DNA of 64,000 nucleotides. Origin: Streptosporangiaceae bacterium. GTDB taxonomy: Bacteria; Actinomycetota; Actinomycetes; Streptosporangiales; Streptosporangiaceae. Positions 17,251 through 26,106 of this stretch are shown here, piece by piece. A model generated the notes under the pieces. It was not told the origin of the DNA. It was given only the letters and a program-made list of their open reading frames with translations, and searched no databases. The position numbers and the translations under genes are program-made. The stretch is taken from assembly GCA_025964695.1 (NCBI GenBank), contig JAOPYK010000309.1:62001-126000 (forward strand). Reading direction: 5' to 3'. The first letter of the stretch is position 1, and each line of letters starts with the position of its first letter.

Positions 17251-19023
17251 ATGCCAAATGAGTCGACTCCGGATGATCCAGCATCCGGCCCCGAGATGAC
17301 GCGTGACGACGGGGGTCGACTGCTCGCCCGACGGTACCGCCTGGGACCCCAAGTGGGCAGGGGCGGGATGGGCACGGTCTGGCAGGCCTACGACGAGGTC
17401 CTCGGCCGTGACGTCGCCGTCAAAGAGGTCATCCTCCCGTACGGGCTGACCGATGACGAGCGGGACACCCAGTACAAACGGACCTTCCGCGAGGCTCGCA
17501 CGGCCGCCAGGCTGGGACATCCCGGTGTGGTGACGGTCTATGACGTGGTCGAGGAGGACGGCCGCCCGTGGATCATCATGGAGCTTATCCGGGCCCGTTC
17601 CCTGGACCAGGTGATCAAGAAGGACGGCCCGTTGCACTGGCGCCGGGCCGCCGAGGTCGGGCGCCAGATGCTCGGCGCGCTGCACGCCGCGCACGAGGCC
17701 GGAGTCCTGCATCGTGACGTGAAGCCGAGCAACGTGCTGCTGGCCGCGGGTGACCGGGCGGTGCTCACCGACTTCGGCATCGCCACCTCGGTGGGCGACA
17801 CCACCCTCACCACCACCGGCCTGGTGATGGGTTCACCGGCCTACATCGCGCCGGAGCGGGCCCGTGGCCGCCCCACCGGCCCCGCCTCCGACCTGTGGTC
17901 GCTGGGCGTCGCGATCTACGCGATGGTGGACGGCAAGTCGCCGTTCGAGCGGTCCGAGCCGATGGCTTCACTGGTGGCGATCATCTCGGACGATCCGGCC
18001 TGGACGGCGGCCGCCGGGCCGTTGTGGCCGGTGATAGAAGGGCTCCTGCACAAGGACCCCGACCAGCGGATGACGGCGCACGAGGCCGGGCTGGTGCTCG
18101 ACGACATCGTCCGCAACGACTCGGCGCGGGACAACCAGACCCTCCGGATCCCGGTGTCCCCTCAGCCGGAGCAGACCGTCCCGCCCGCCTCGGATCCGCC
18201 GGCGGACGAACGGCCAGGCACGGCCGGGAAGCGTCCTGTCCGGCTGAAGAAGCTCTCCGCCAAGCGGAGTTCCCGCGCGGAGGAACAGCCCGTCGCGCTG
18301 GCCGAGCAGGCTCCGCTCACCGAGGCCCCGCGCGGCGAGGCCCCGCGCGCCGAGGCCCCGCCCGTCAGCGAGCCCACGAGGCCCGTGCGGGACCGTCCGT
18401 CAGGTCCCCCGGTCCGCACCCGGCTGGTGTGGGGGGTCGTGGTGCTGGTCGCCATCATCGGGCTTGCCTGGGCCGTCTACGCCCTCACCTCGAGCGACCC
18501 CAGGAGCACCGCCAAGCTCCCGGTGACAACCTCCCACAGCCCGACCGCCAGCCCCTCGCCCACTGAAAGCCCGGTTCCCGCCGGGTTCACGCGTTACTCG
18601 GGCCAGGGCTTCTCCACCGTCGTGCCGACCGGCTGGGACGGCCCTCTGCAGCACACCGACACGCCCGGGATCCTCTTCGACGGCCCGGGCTCGCGGCTCA
18701 TCCTCCGCGCGCTGCCCGGCACCTCCACCAGCGCACTGGACACGATGAGGGCCCGGAAGTCCGAGGCACTGGCCGGCAAGGCGGGCTTCACGATCCTCTC
18801 GCTCGGGCCGGCGACCGAATTCGGCCCGGATCCGACCGGGACGAAGGCCGCGGACCTGGTGTACGAGTGGAACTCCAACGGAGGCAAGAAGCACGTGCTC
18901 GATCGCACGGTGGTGGTGAACGGGCGCGGTTACGCGTTGACCTTGCTCCTTCCGGTCAGCTCCTGGCAGCAGGATCTGGCCCGGCTGGCCCCGGTCTTCG
19001 AGTTTTTCAAACCCACCCCCTGA
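17251..19023 (+). CDS. Membrane Ser/Thr protein kinase 1 of 4
   Basis: 590-residue Hanks-type kinase. Catalytic domain about residues 30-290: Gly loop GRGGMGTVW, Lys58, HRD 154-156, DFG at 174, SPAYIAPE. A juxtamembrane linker has EAPR repeats, one membrane helix lies at about 391-413, and an extracellular domain of about 160 residues ends the protein. The ectodomain has no PASTA repeats; it opens with a GFSTVVPTGW motif shared with the three downstream kinases and reminiscent of the Mog1/PsbP-like (LpqN) fold (inference). All catalytic residues are present, so it should be active. ATG 17251 lacks a clear ribosome site; ATG 17296 is an alternative. Confidence 0.92.
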   Translation: MPNESTPDDPASGPEMTRDDGGRLLARRYRLGPQVGRGGMGTVWQAYDEVLGRDVAVKEVILPYGLTDDERDTQYKRTFREARTAARLGHPGVVTVYDVVEEDGRPWIIMELIRARSLDQVIKKDGPLHWRRAAEVGRQMLGALHAAHEAGVLHRDVKPSNVLLAAGDRAVLTDFGIATSVGDTTLTTTGLVMGSPAYIAPERARGRPTGPASDLWSLGVAIYAMVDGKSPFERSEPMASLVAIISDDPAWTAAAGPLWPVIEGLLHKDPDQRMTAHEAGLVLDDIVRNDSARDNQTLRIPVSPQPEQTVPPASDPPADERPGTAGKRPVRLKKLSAKRSSRAEEQPVALAEQAPLTEAPRGEAPRAEAPPVSEPTRPVRDRPSGPPVRTRLVWGVVVLVAIIGLAWAVYALTSSDPRSTAKLPVTTSHSPTASPSPTESPVPAGFTRYSGQGFSTVVPTGWDGPLQHTDTPGILFDGPGSRLILRALPGTSTSALDTMRARKSEALAGKAGFTILSLGPATEFGPDPTGTKAADLVYEWNSNGGKKHVLDRTVVVNGRGYALTLLLPVSSWQQDLARLAPVFEFFKPTP

Positions 19024-19038
19024 GTACGCATTCTGCTT

Positions 19039-19073
19039 GATCATGCAATCGCTTGACGATTGGCTGCATGATC
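19039..19073 (+). terminator. Hairpin between kinases 1 and 2
   Basis: GATCATGCA (19039-19047) pairs perfectly with TGCATGATC (19065-19073), and the intervening ATCG/CGAT can extend the stem. It begins 15 nt after the stop of kinase 1, so it is probably its terminator; it could also act as an operator for kinase 2. Confidence 0.55.
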
Positions 19074-19124
19074 GCGCCGTAAGGGGGGATCAGGCGGATT
19101 GCGTAAGTCGACGGGTGGGAGGAC

Positions 19125-20900
19125 GTGGGTTGGTTGTTGGCCGGGAGGTATCGGTTGCTGGCCCAGGTGGGCCGGGGCGGCATGGGGTCGGTCTGGCACG
19201 CCCGTGACGAGGTTCTCGACCGCGATGTCGCGGTCAAGGAAGTGCTCGTCCACCCCGGTCTGGGAGACGCCGAACGCGAGGTGCTCCAGGAACGCACCAA
19301 GCGGGAGGCACGGGCCACCGCGCGGTTGAGTCATCCCGGTGTGGTGACGGTCTATGACGTGGTCGAGGAGGACGGCCGCCCGTGGATCATCATGGAGCTG
19401 ATCCGGGCCCGTTCCCTGGACCGGGTGATCAAGAAGGACGGCCCGCTGCCGTGGCGCCGGGCCGCCGAGGTGGGCCGGCAGGTGCTCGGCGCGCTGCACG
19501 CCGCGCATGAGGCCGGGATCCTGCATCGTGACGTGAAGCCGAGCAACGTGCTGCTGGACGCGGGTGACCGGGCGGTGCTCACCGACTTCGGCATCGCCAC
19601 CTCGGCCGGCGACGCGACGCTGACCAGCACCGGGCTGCTGATGGGCTCGCCGAGCTATGTCGCGCCCGAGCGGGCCCGTGGCCGCCCCGCCGGGCCGGCT
19701 TCCGACCTGTGGTCCCTGGGGGTCACCCTCTACGCGATGGTGGACGGCAGGTCGCCGTTCGAGCGGTCCGAGCCGATGGCCTCACTGGTGGCGATCATCT
19801 CGGACGATCCGGCCTGGACGGCGGCCGCCGGGCCGCTGTGGCCGGTGATCGAAGGACTCCTGAACAAGGACCCCGACCAGCGGCTGACCGCCTACCAGGC
19901 CGGCCAGATGCTCGACGGGCTCCTCCTCGGAGACACCGCAGACCCGCAGGAGGCCGACGCCACCCGTCCGGTGCCACTCCTGGCCGGGCCGCCTGCCCCG
20001 GTCGCTTCTGAGCCGCCCGTCGCTTCCGAGCCGCCCGTCGCTTCCGAGTCGGCCGCCCCCGCGGATCCGGCCGTCCCGGCCGGGTCCCCGATCCTCGTTC
20101 CCGTCGCAGCGGAACCGCCCGGCCGCGAGAACCCCGAGCCCCTGCGCCCGGCCGACGCCACGAAATCGTCCGACGCCGTAACGGCGTACGACCTGGGTGA
20201 ATCCACGGTGGGCTCGCCCGGGCGCCCCCGCCGCAGACCCGTGCTGTGGGCGGCGGCCGCGCTGGTCGGGGTCCTGGCACTCGGCGGCATCGTCGTCGCG
20301 CTGACCTCGCACCAGCGTGGCGGGAAACCCGGCTCAGCTCCCCGCTCCGCGGCGACCTCCGCGGGCGGATCGCCGAAGGCCTCCGCGAGCGGTACCCCGA
20401 AGACGCCGACGACGGCACCGGCCACGTCGGCGGCGGTTCCCGATGGTTTCCGGAGTTACAAGGACTCATCCGGTTACTCCATCGCCGTCCCCAAGGGCTG
20501 GACCGGGCCCGAACGAAAGAACGGCGGAGACTTCTTCTACTCGCCGGACCGCAGTACCTACGTGCAGATCGACCAGACCTCTCACCCGAAACCCAACGCG
20601 CTCAAGGACTGGCAGGACCAGGAGCTGAGCGTGTCCGGCCAGTTCGCCGGCTATCACCGGATCCGGCTCGGACCGGTGACGCAGGGCGCCCCGGTCGCCG
20701 ATCCCTCCGGCGCCAAGGCCGCGGACTGGGAGTACACCTGGCAGTCCAGCACGGGTCGCAAGCACGTGCTGAGCCGCGGCTTCATCATGAACGGTCACGG
20801 TTACGCCATCCTCGTCTCCGTGCCGGACGGCGAATGGGACAAGACCCGTACGCAGCTCGCGCCCGTGTTCGAGCATTTCGTGCCCGCGTCCAAGCCGTGA
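19125..20900 (+). CDS. Membrane Ser/Thr protein kinase 2 of 4
   Basis: 591-residue Hanks-type kinase, closest relative of kinase 1. Lys38, HRD 134-136, DFG near 154, and SPSYVAPE are all present. The linker is Pro/Ala/Glu-rich with an 18-bp tandem repeat (VASEPP) at 20001-20054; the membrane helix is at about 371-396. The ectodomain has the family motif GYSIAVPKGW and the later pair DWEYTWQSS...KHVLSRG. Its catalytic-core DNA is almost identical to kinase 1 even at third codon positions, which points to recent duplication or gene conversion, whereas linkers and ectodomains have diverged. GTG start with GGGAGGA about 4 nt upstream. Confidence 0.92.
   Translation: MGWLLAGRYRLLAQVGRGGMGSVWHARDEVLDRDVAVKEVLVHPGLGDAEREVLQERTKREARATARLSHPGVVTVYDVVEEDGRPWIIMELIRARSLDRVIKKDGPLPWRRAAEVGRQVLGALHAAHEAGILHRDVKPSNVLLDAGDRAVLTDFGIATSAGDATLTSTGLLMGSPSYVAPERARGRPAGPASDLWSLGVTLYAMVDGRSPFERSEPMASLVAIISDDPAWTAAAGPLWPVIEGLLNKDPDQRLTAYQAGQMLDGLLLGDTADPQEADATRPVPLLAGPPAPVASEPPVASEPPVASESAAPADPAVPAGSPILVPVAAEPPGRENPEPLRPADATKSSDAVTAYDLGESTVGSPGRPRRRPVLWAAAALVGVLALGGIVVALTSHQRGGKPGSAPRSAATSAGGSPKASASGTPKTPTTAPATSAAVPDGFRSYKDSSGYSIAVPKGWTGPERKNGGDFFYSPDRSTYVQIDQTSHPKPNALKDWQDQELSVSGQFAGYHRIRLGPVTQGAPVADPSGAKAADWEYTWQSSTGRKHVLSRGFIMNGHGYAILVSVPDGEWDKTRTQLAPVFEHFVPASKP
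20001..20054 (+). repeat. 18-bp tandem repeat in the kinase 2 linker
   Basis: Three copies of GTCGCTTCYGAGCCGCCC, the last degenerate (ends GTCGGCC), encode VASEPP VASEPP VASESA in the cytoplasmic linker before the membrane helix. In-frame slippage would change linker length without a frameshift. Confidence 0.85.
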
Positions 20901-20965
20901 TCGGCGGGCCGCGAGCGCGGTAGCGCGTTTCCGATCCGTTAGCTGGAGTCGGTAGGGTCGCGCGG

Positions 20966-22696
20966 GTGTCAGAGGGTGCGGAAGGTGCGGGGCGGGTGCT
21001 GGCCGGTCGTTACCGGCTGCTGTCGCATGTCGGCCAGGGTGGCATGGGCACCGTCTGGCGCGCCCGGGACGAGGTGCTGGACCGGGACGTGGCGGTCAAA
21101 GAGGTCCTGATCGACCGCTGGCTGAGCGACGAAGACCGCGCGGTACTCCACGAGCGCACCAAGCGGGAGGCGCGGGCCACCGCACGGCTGAACCATCCCG
21201 GCATCGTGACCGTGCACGACGTCATCGAAGAGGACGGCCGGCCCTGGATCGTCATGGAGTTCGTCCGGGCCCGCTCGCTGCAGGAGATCGTCGACGCGGA
21301 CGGCCCGTTGCCCCCCGCACAGGTGGCGGCGATCGGCCGGCAGCTCGTCGGCGCGCTCCGTACCGCCCACGCCGCCGGCATCCTGCACCGCGACGTGAAA
21401 CCTGCCAACGTCCTGCTGCTGCGCGAAGCGCACGAGGACCGGGCCGTGCTCACCGACTTCGGAATCGCGCAGGTCGAAGGGGACGCGACGCTGACCCAGA
21501 CCGGCCTGGTCATGGGATCGCCCGCCTATATCGCCCCGGAGCGGGCCAAGGGCGAGCGGGCCACCCCCGCCACCGATCTGTGGGCGCTCGGCGCGACCCT
21601 CTACGCGGCCTGCGACGGGCGGCCGCCGCACGAGCGCACCGACGCGATGGCGACCTTGGCCGCGGTGCTGACCCTGGACGCGCCGCCGCCCCGCAACGCC
21701 GGGCCGCTCACTCCGGCGCTACTGGGGCTGCTCGACCGTGACCCGGAGCGGCGGTTGACCGCCGAGGGCGCCATGGATCTGCTCACCGACGCTGCCACGG
21801 AGGCCCGCACCCGGCCGGTGCCGGGCCCCCAGGCGGATCCGGTGGCGGATACATGGGCCGAGGCCGCCGGCGGGTCGCGTACGCAGACCCATGCCGACGA
21901 CCGGCGGGAGGTTCCGCAATCGCCGCCCCCGCCCACGCCGCATCAGTACGCGCAGAGCCAGTACGAGCAGAGCCAGTACGCGCCGCACCAGCACACGGCG
22001 GTGTCCGCGCACAACGGGCTACGGGAGCATCCCGGATTCCCGCAGGCCCCCCCGGCCCGGCCGGGACGGGGGATCAATTCGGGCCTGCTGGTCGCCGTCG
22101 CCCTGCTCGTCGCGGTGGTGGTCGTCCTCGCGGGGTTCCTGGTGTTGCGCTCCCAGGGCGGTGCGAAGGCGTCCACCGGTGGCGCCGTGGAGTCCGCGGG
22201 CACGCCGGCCGGCGGATCCCATCCGCCCCTGACGGCCGGCCCGCCCAGCCCGGCCGTGCACCGGCCGGCCGCGGGCCGGAAGACGGTGACGGGTCCCGGT
22301 TACACGCTCGAGGTGCCCGCCGGCTGGCTCCGTACCGCGAGTGGCAGCAGCGTGATCTGGCGCGATCCCCGTACCGGGGCCTTCGTCCAGGTGGACCGTA
22401 CGGGCTGGACGGGAGATCCGTACGCGCACTGGCAGAGCTGGGAGCCACGGGCGATCGCCGACGGGGCGCTCCGGTCCTACCAGCGGATCGGGCTGAGCCG
22501 GGTGCCCGGGGCCGGGTACGACGCGGCGGACCTCGAGTTCACCTACCTCACCAAGGGCGGCAACGCCATGCACGCCGTCGACCGTGGTGTGCGGGTCGGT
22601 GGACGGTCGTACGCGGTGTTCGTCTCGATTCCCGTGGCTCAGTGGACGTCCCGAAGCCAGAACGCGGACAATTTCCTCGATTCATTCCGCCCGTAG
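20966..22696 (+). CDS. Membrane Ser/Thr protein kinase 3 of 4
   Basis: 576-residue Hanks-type kinase. Gly loop GQGGMGTVW, Lys45, HRD 141-143 and DFG in LTDFGIAQ are intact. The linker is rich in Gln/Tyr/His (QYAQSQYEQSQYAPHQH), unlike the Pro/Ala linkers of kinases 1 and 2. One membrane helix lies at about 373-396, then an ectodomain with YTLEVPAGW and a later AADLEFTYLTKGG...HAVDRG block matching kinase 4. GTG start 65 nt after kinase 2; a TAGGGT hexamer lies just upstream, so a leaderless transcript is possible. Substrates unknown. Confidence 0.92.
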   Translation: MSEGAEGAGRVLAGRYRLLSHVGQGGMGTVWRARDEVLDRDVAVKEVLIDRWLSDEDRAVLHERTKREARATARLNHPGIVTVHDVIEEDGRPWIVMEFVRARSLQEIVDADGPLPPAQVAAIGRQLVGALRTAHAAGILHRDVKPANVLLLREAHEDRAVLTDFGIAQVEGDATLTQTGLVMGSPAYIAPERAKGERATPATDLWALGATLYAACDGRPPHERTDAMATLAAVLTLDAPPPRNAGPLTPALLGLLDRDPERRLTAEGAMDLLTDAATEARTRPVPGPQADPVADTWAEAAGGSRTQTHADDRREVPQSPPPPTPHQYAQSQYEQSQYAPHQHTAVSAHNGLREHPGFPQAPPARPGRGINSGLLVAVALLVAVVVVLAGFLVLRSQGGAKASTGGAVESAGTPAGGSHPPLTAGPPSPAVHRPAAGRKTVTGPGYTLEVPAGWLRTASGSSVIWRDPRTGAFVQVDRTGWTGDPYAHWQSWEPRAIADGALRSYQRIGLSRVPGAGYDAADLEFTYLTKGGNAMHAVDRGVRVGGRSYAVFVSIPVAQWTSRSQNADNFLDSFRP

Positions 22697-22809
22697 GGAC
22701 GATGATTGAACCGCTGGGGGGTCTCGCGCGTCCCAGGTAGGCAGTCGCACGGCAGACGGCTACGGGGTTCGTCTGGTCAGTTGTCCATCGTCCGGGGGAC
22801 CATAACGTC

Positions 22810-24597
22810 ATGACGCAGGATCAGGGTCGGCTGCTCGGTAACCGGTACCGGCTCGTGGCGGCGGTGGGCCGGGGCGGGATGGGCACGGTCTGGCGTGCCT
22901 ACGACGAGGTCCTCGACCGTGAGGTCGCGATCAAGGAGGTGCTGCTCCCTCCGGGGCTGGGCGCGGCGGAGCGAGACGTGCTCTACCAGCGGACGTTCCG
23001 GGAGGCCCGTGCCTCCGCGCGGCTGAACCATCCGGGTGTGGTGACCGTGCACGACGTCCTCAGCGAGCACGACCGGCCCTGGATCGTCATGGAGTTGGTG
23101 CGGGCCCGTTCGCTTCAGGACGTGATCGACGAGGACGGGCCGGTCGGTCCGCGCGTCGCCGCCGACATCGGCCGGCAGGTGCTGGCCGCGCTCAGCCATG
23201 CGCACAAGGCCGGGATCCTGCACCGTGACGTCAAGCCGAGCAACGTCCTGATCACCGAGGAGGGCCGGGCGGTGCTGACCGACTTCGGCATCGCCCAGGT
23301 CGAGGGGGACGCGGCACTGACCCAGACCGGCCTGGTCATGGGGTCGCCCGCCTACATCCCGCCGGAGCGGGTGCAGGGCGAACGCGCCGTGCCCGCCTCG
23401 GACCTGTGGGCCCTCGGTGCCACCCTCTACGCGGCGGTCGAGGGCAAGGCGCCCTACGAGCGCTCGGACGCGATGGCCGCACTGGCCGCGGCGCTGACCG
23501 AGGAAGTGCCACCGCCCCGTAACGCCGGCTCGTTGCGCCGGGTCCTGCACGGCCTGCTGGCGCGCAGCCCGGCGCAGCGGATGACGGCGGAGACGGCGAT
23601 GCCGCTGCTGACCGATGTGGCCAACGAGCGGGCCGTCCCACCGCGCGGCACTCCGGCGGCGAACTCGACGATGCTGGACCAGCCGTCCACCACGCACGAG
23701 TCGGCGGCGCTGGAGACGGTGTTGGACCCGGCCGCGATCCAGCGGGCCGTGCGGGACAGCGCGGGCTCCGGTCAGGGGCCAGGACGTCCCGCGACGTTCC
23801 ACCAGGAGCCCGCCCGGCGGCTGGAGGACGAGCAGCGAACCGAGGTCCAGCCGGACCGGCAGCCGCCCGCGCACGAATCCTGGGAGCCGCCCGAGCACGA
23901 ATCCTGGCAGCTGCCCGAGCGCGACTCCTGGCAGCAGTCCGCCGGCCCCACCCAGCCGCCGGGGTATGAGATCTACCAGCCTCAGCAGCCATATCAGCAG
24001 CGGCCGCCCCGCCGGACCAGGACCGTGGTGATCGTGCTCGTCGCGGCCATCGTGGTGGCTGCCGCACTGATCGCCGGCGCCGTCATCCTCAAGAACAAAT
24101 CAGCGGCGTCCGGCTCTTCCGGCAATGGTTCGGCCTCCGGCGGGGCCCAGGCACTGCCGGCCGGTTACGAGGCCAAGCAGGAAACCGGCTTCTCCATCGC
24201 CGTGCCTTCCGGATGGAACCGGGAGCAGAGAACCGAAGGGGTGTTCTTCCGCGCTCCCGACACCGCCACCGTCCTGCAGATCGGTCAGACCCCGTGGACG
24301 GTGAACACGGTGTCCGAGCAGGCGGCCGTCGCCAACCGGTCGTTCGCCAAACGCACGGACCTCTTCCCCGGCTACACCAAGAGGCCGATCAAGGACCCGA
24401 TCCTGTACAAGGGCGCCGAGGCCTGGGACCTCGAGTTCACCTACAACGACACCTACGGCCGGCCGGCCCACGCGGTGGACCGGTTCGTGAAGATAAACGG
24501 TAAGCCGTACGCCATCTACTTCCGGTGCCCGGACAAGAGCTGGGCCTTGTCCCAGGCCACCCTGAGCGCCATCTACAACAGCTTCCAGGTCGCCTAG
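22810..24597 (+). CDS. Membrane Ser/Thr protein kinase 4 of 4
   Basis: 595-residue Hanks-type kinase with GRGGMGTVW, Lys42, HRD 138-140, DFG and SPAYIPPE (Pro replaces the usual Ala of APE). The linker carries repeated tryptophan units (SWEPPEHESWQLPERDSWQQ). One membrane helix lies at about 404-427, and the ectodomain with FSIAVPSGW and LEFTYNDTYG...HAVDRF is closest to kinase 3. The array therefore looks like two pairs (1+2 and 3+4) from successive duplications. ATG start. It ends at a bidirectional terminator. Confidence 0.92.
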   Translation: MTQDQGRLLGNRYRLVAAVGRGGMGTVWRAYDEVLDREVAIKEVLLPPGLGAAERDVLYQRTFREARASARLNHPGVVTVHDVLSEHDRPWIVMELVRARSLQDVIDEDGPVGPRVAADIGRQVLAALSHAHKAGILHRDVKPSNVLITEEGRAVLTDFGIAQVEGDAALTQTGLVMGSPAYIPPERVQGERAVPASDLWALGATLYAAVEGKAPYERSDAMAALAAALTEEVPPPRNAGSLRRVLHGLLARSPAQRMTAETAMPLLTDVANERAVPPRGTPAANSTMLDQPSTTHESAALETVLDPAAIQRAVRDSAGSGQGPGRPATFHQEPARRLEDEQRTEVQPDRQPPAHESWEPPEHESWQLPERDSWQQSAGPTQPPGYEIYQPQQPYQQRPPRRTRTVVIVLVAAIVVAAALIAGAVILKNKSAASGSSGNGSASGGAQALPAGYEAKQETGFSIAVPSGWNREQRTEGVFFRAPDTATVLQIGQTPWTVNTVSEQAAVANRSFAKRTDLFPGYTKRPIKDPILYKGAEAWDLEFTYNDTYGRPAHAVDRFVKINGKPYAIYFRCPDKSWALSQATLSAIYNSFQVA

Positions 24598-24598
24598 C

Positions 24599-24638
24599 CC
24601 GGTCGACCGCCCGGTCTGCAGGCCGGGCGGGCGACCGG
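24599..24638. terminator. Bidirectional hairpin terminator after the kinase array
   Basis: A 16-bp stem with a single mismatch (24599-24614 with 24623-24638) and an 8-nt loop separates kinase 4 from the convergent esterase gene. Confidence 0.8.
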
Positions 24639-24674
24639 AGGCAGGCGGGGCAGGGCGCGGGCCAGGGCTTCCGG

Positions 24675-25802
24675 CTACTCGGCCCTCAGGTGCTGGCTCA
24701 TCCACTCCAGCACCGAGGGGAAGACCTCCCCGTACGTCTGGTAGTTGTGACCGCCCGACTTGAGGATGAGCGTGTCGAGCTGCATCGGCGGGCGGACCAG
24801 CGGGATGAACTGCTTGGCCTGCGGATAGGACCGCTCGCCCTTCTCGGCCGAAGTGATCAGCAGGGAGATCGGCGGCGGTGGCATGTGCTGGATCCGCCAG
24901 AGCAGGTCGTTCTCGTTACGGACGGTCGGGCTGCCGCCCCACAGGTCGCCGGTGGTCATGTCCTTGATGGCGTGGAAGTGGCCGGACATGTTGACCGCGG
25001 CGGAGTAGCGGTCGGAGAACATCATGGCGATCTTCGCGGCACAGTATCCGCCGGTCGAGTCGCCCATGATGCCCCAGCCGTTCCGGTTGGCGGCCACCCG
25101 GTAGGAGCCGGCCAGCGCCTCCGGCACGTCCTGCCCGAAGTAGGTCGCGGCCTTCGGGCCGGCCGGTACGTCGGTGCACTCGGTGTCGCGGGGCGGCGCC
25201 ACCGTGGGGGTGATCATCACATAGATGGTGGGGGCGAGATGACCCGCCGCGACCCCCTTGTGCACGAAGTCGGGCAGCTTGAGCCGGGTGATCAGGCTCC
25301 TGGTGCTGCCGGGGTAGCCGGTGAGCATGATCGCGACGGGGAACCGGTGCTTCTGGAACCGTGGCTGGAAGTACTCCGAGGGCAGCAGGACGTACGCGTG
25401 CTGGTTGAAGCCCGTCCGGACCCCGGGAATGCTGATGTTCTCGAGCTGACCGTATTTCGCCGGGTCCTTGCGGTGCTGGCTGTCGACCAGCCCGGACAGC
25501 GACCTGCCCAGCGGGTTCGCCGGGCTCACCGCTCCGGCGCCGTCGTTGTGCCTGACCTGGGCGTTCTCCTGCTGTGTGCCCAGGAGTTCGCCCCAGCTCC
25601 CGTAGAACAGGAAGTAGGAGTTGATGGCGGCGACCATCGCCAGGGTCAACGTGAGCTGACTGCCGAGGAGCAGGCCGATTCTGGAGAGCACCGGCCGGAT
25701 TCCGCGGCCGGCGAAGCGGGGCCAGAGGAAGACCGTGGCTCCCGTGACGCCGACAGCAGCCAGGAACAGCAGGCTGATCAGACCTGTGCTCGTCAGTTCC
25801 AC
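24675..25802 (-). CDS. Membrane-anchored alpha/beta-hydrolase esterase (paralogue of 2064-3164)
   Basis: 375-residue esterase with two N-terminal membrane segments (about residues 7-26 and 44-66) and an esterase-D/mycolyltransferase-like catalytic domain. The nucleophile is Ser249 in GDSTGG, and the C-terminal His is in SGGHNYQTY. It shares topology, GGYCAAK and the TECTD cysteine with the esterase at 2064-3164, so the two are paralogues. GTG start with AAAGGTG upstream. Predicted to act on an envelope or extracellular ester; no substrate can be inferred. It is convergent with the kinase array and divergent from the LuxR regulator. Confidence 0.82.
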   Translation of the reverse strand: MELTSTGLISLLFLAAVGVTGATVFLWPRFAGRGIRPVLSRIGLLLGSQLTLTLAMVAAINSYFLFYGSWGELLGTQQENAQVRHNDGAGAVSPANPLGRSLSGLVDSQHRKDPAKYGQLENISIPGVRTGFNQHAYVLLPSEYFQPRFQKHRFPVAIMLTGYPGSTRSLITRLKLPDFVHKGVAAGHLAPTIYVMITPTVAPPRDTECTDVPAGPKAATYFGQDVPEALAGSYRVAANRNGWGIMGDSTGGYCAAKIAMMFSDRYSAAVNMSGHFHAIKDMTTGDLWGGSPTVRNENDLLWRIQHMPPPPISLLITSAEKGERSYPQAKQFIPLVRPPMQLDTLILKSGGHNYQTYGEVFPSVLEWMSQHLRAE

Positions 25803-26106
25803 TGGGCACCTTTCACTACGGTGTCCGCCCCGGCTGAGACGAACCTGACCGACCCGGCCCGTGCCAGGACAACCGTCACTCCTATAAGAGGCCCCAGGGC
25901 CCTAAAGGGTTGCTCGGCGGAGGGCGATCCGTGGGGTTCGACTGGGCAAATCGTTATCAGACTCTGAGGTGCCACTCTATGTGAGGGGACCTGAGTATGT
26001 TACAAGGGCAACGCGGACGGACGGCGGCCATCACCTGGCGGGCGGGGCCTTCGTCATCCTTCATTTGCGGGATCCGCTCGGCGCGCGGAGCGTGGATCCT
26101 GCGGAC
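25803..26106. other. 304-nt divergent intergenic region
   Basis: It separates the esterase start (minus) from the LuxR-type regulator start (plus) and must hold both promoters. An AGGGCCCT palindrome lies in the middle, but I see no convincing -35/-10 pair, hairpin or small gene. The regulator frame remains open upstream to 25969, so its N-terminus could be longer. Confidence 0.5.

Noticed and set aside
17251-24597. PknB-type PASTA kinases
   Set aside because: The ectodomains have no PASTA repeats and the genes are not near ftsZ/pbp genes, so a PknB assignment is not supported.
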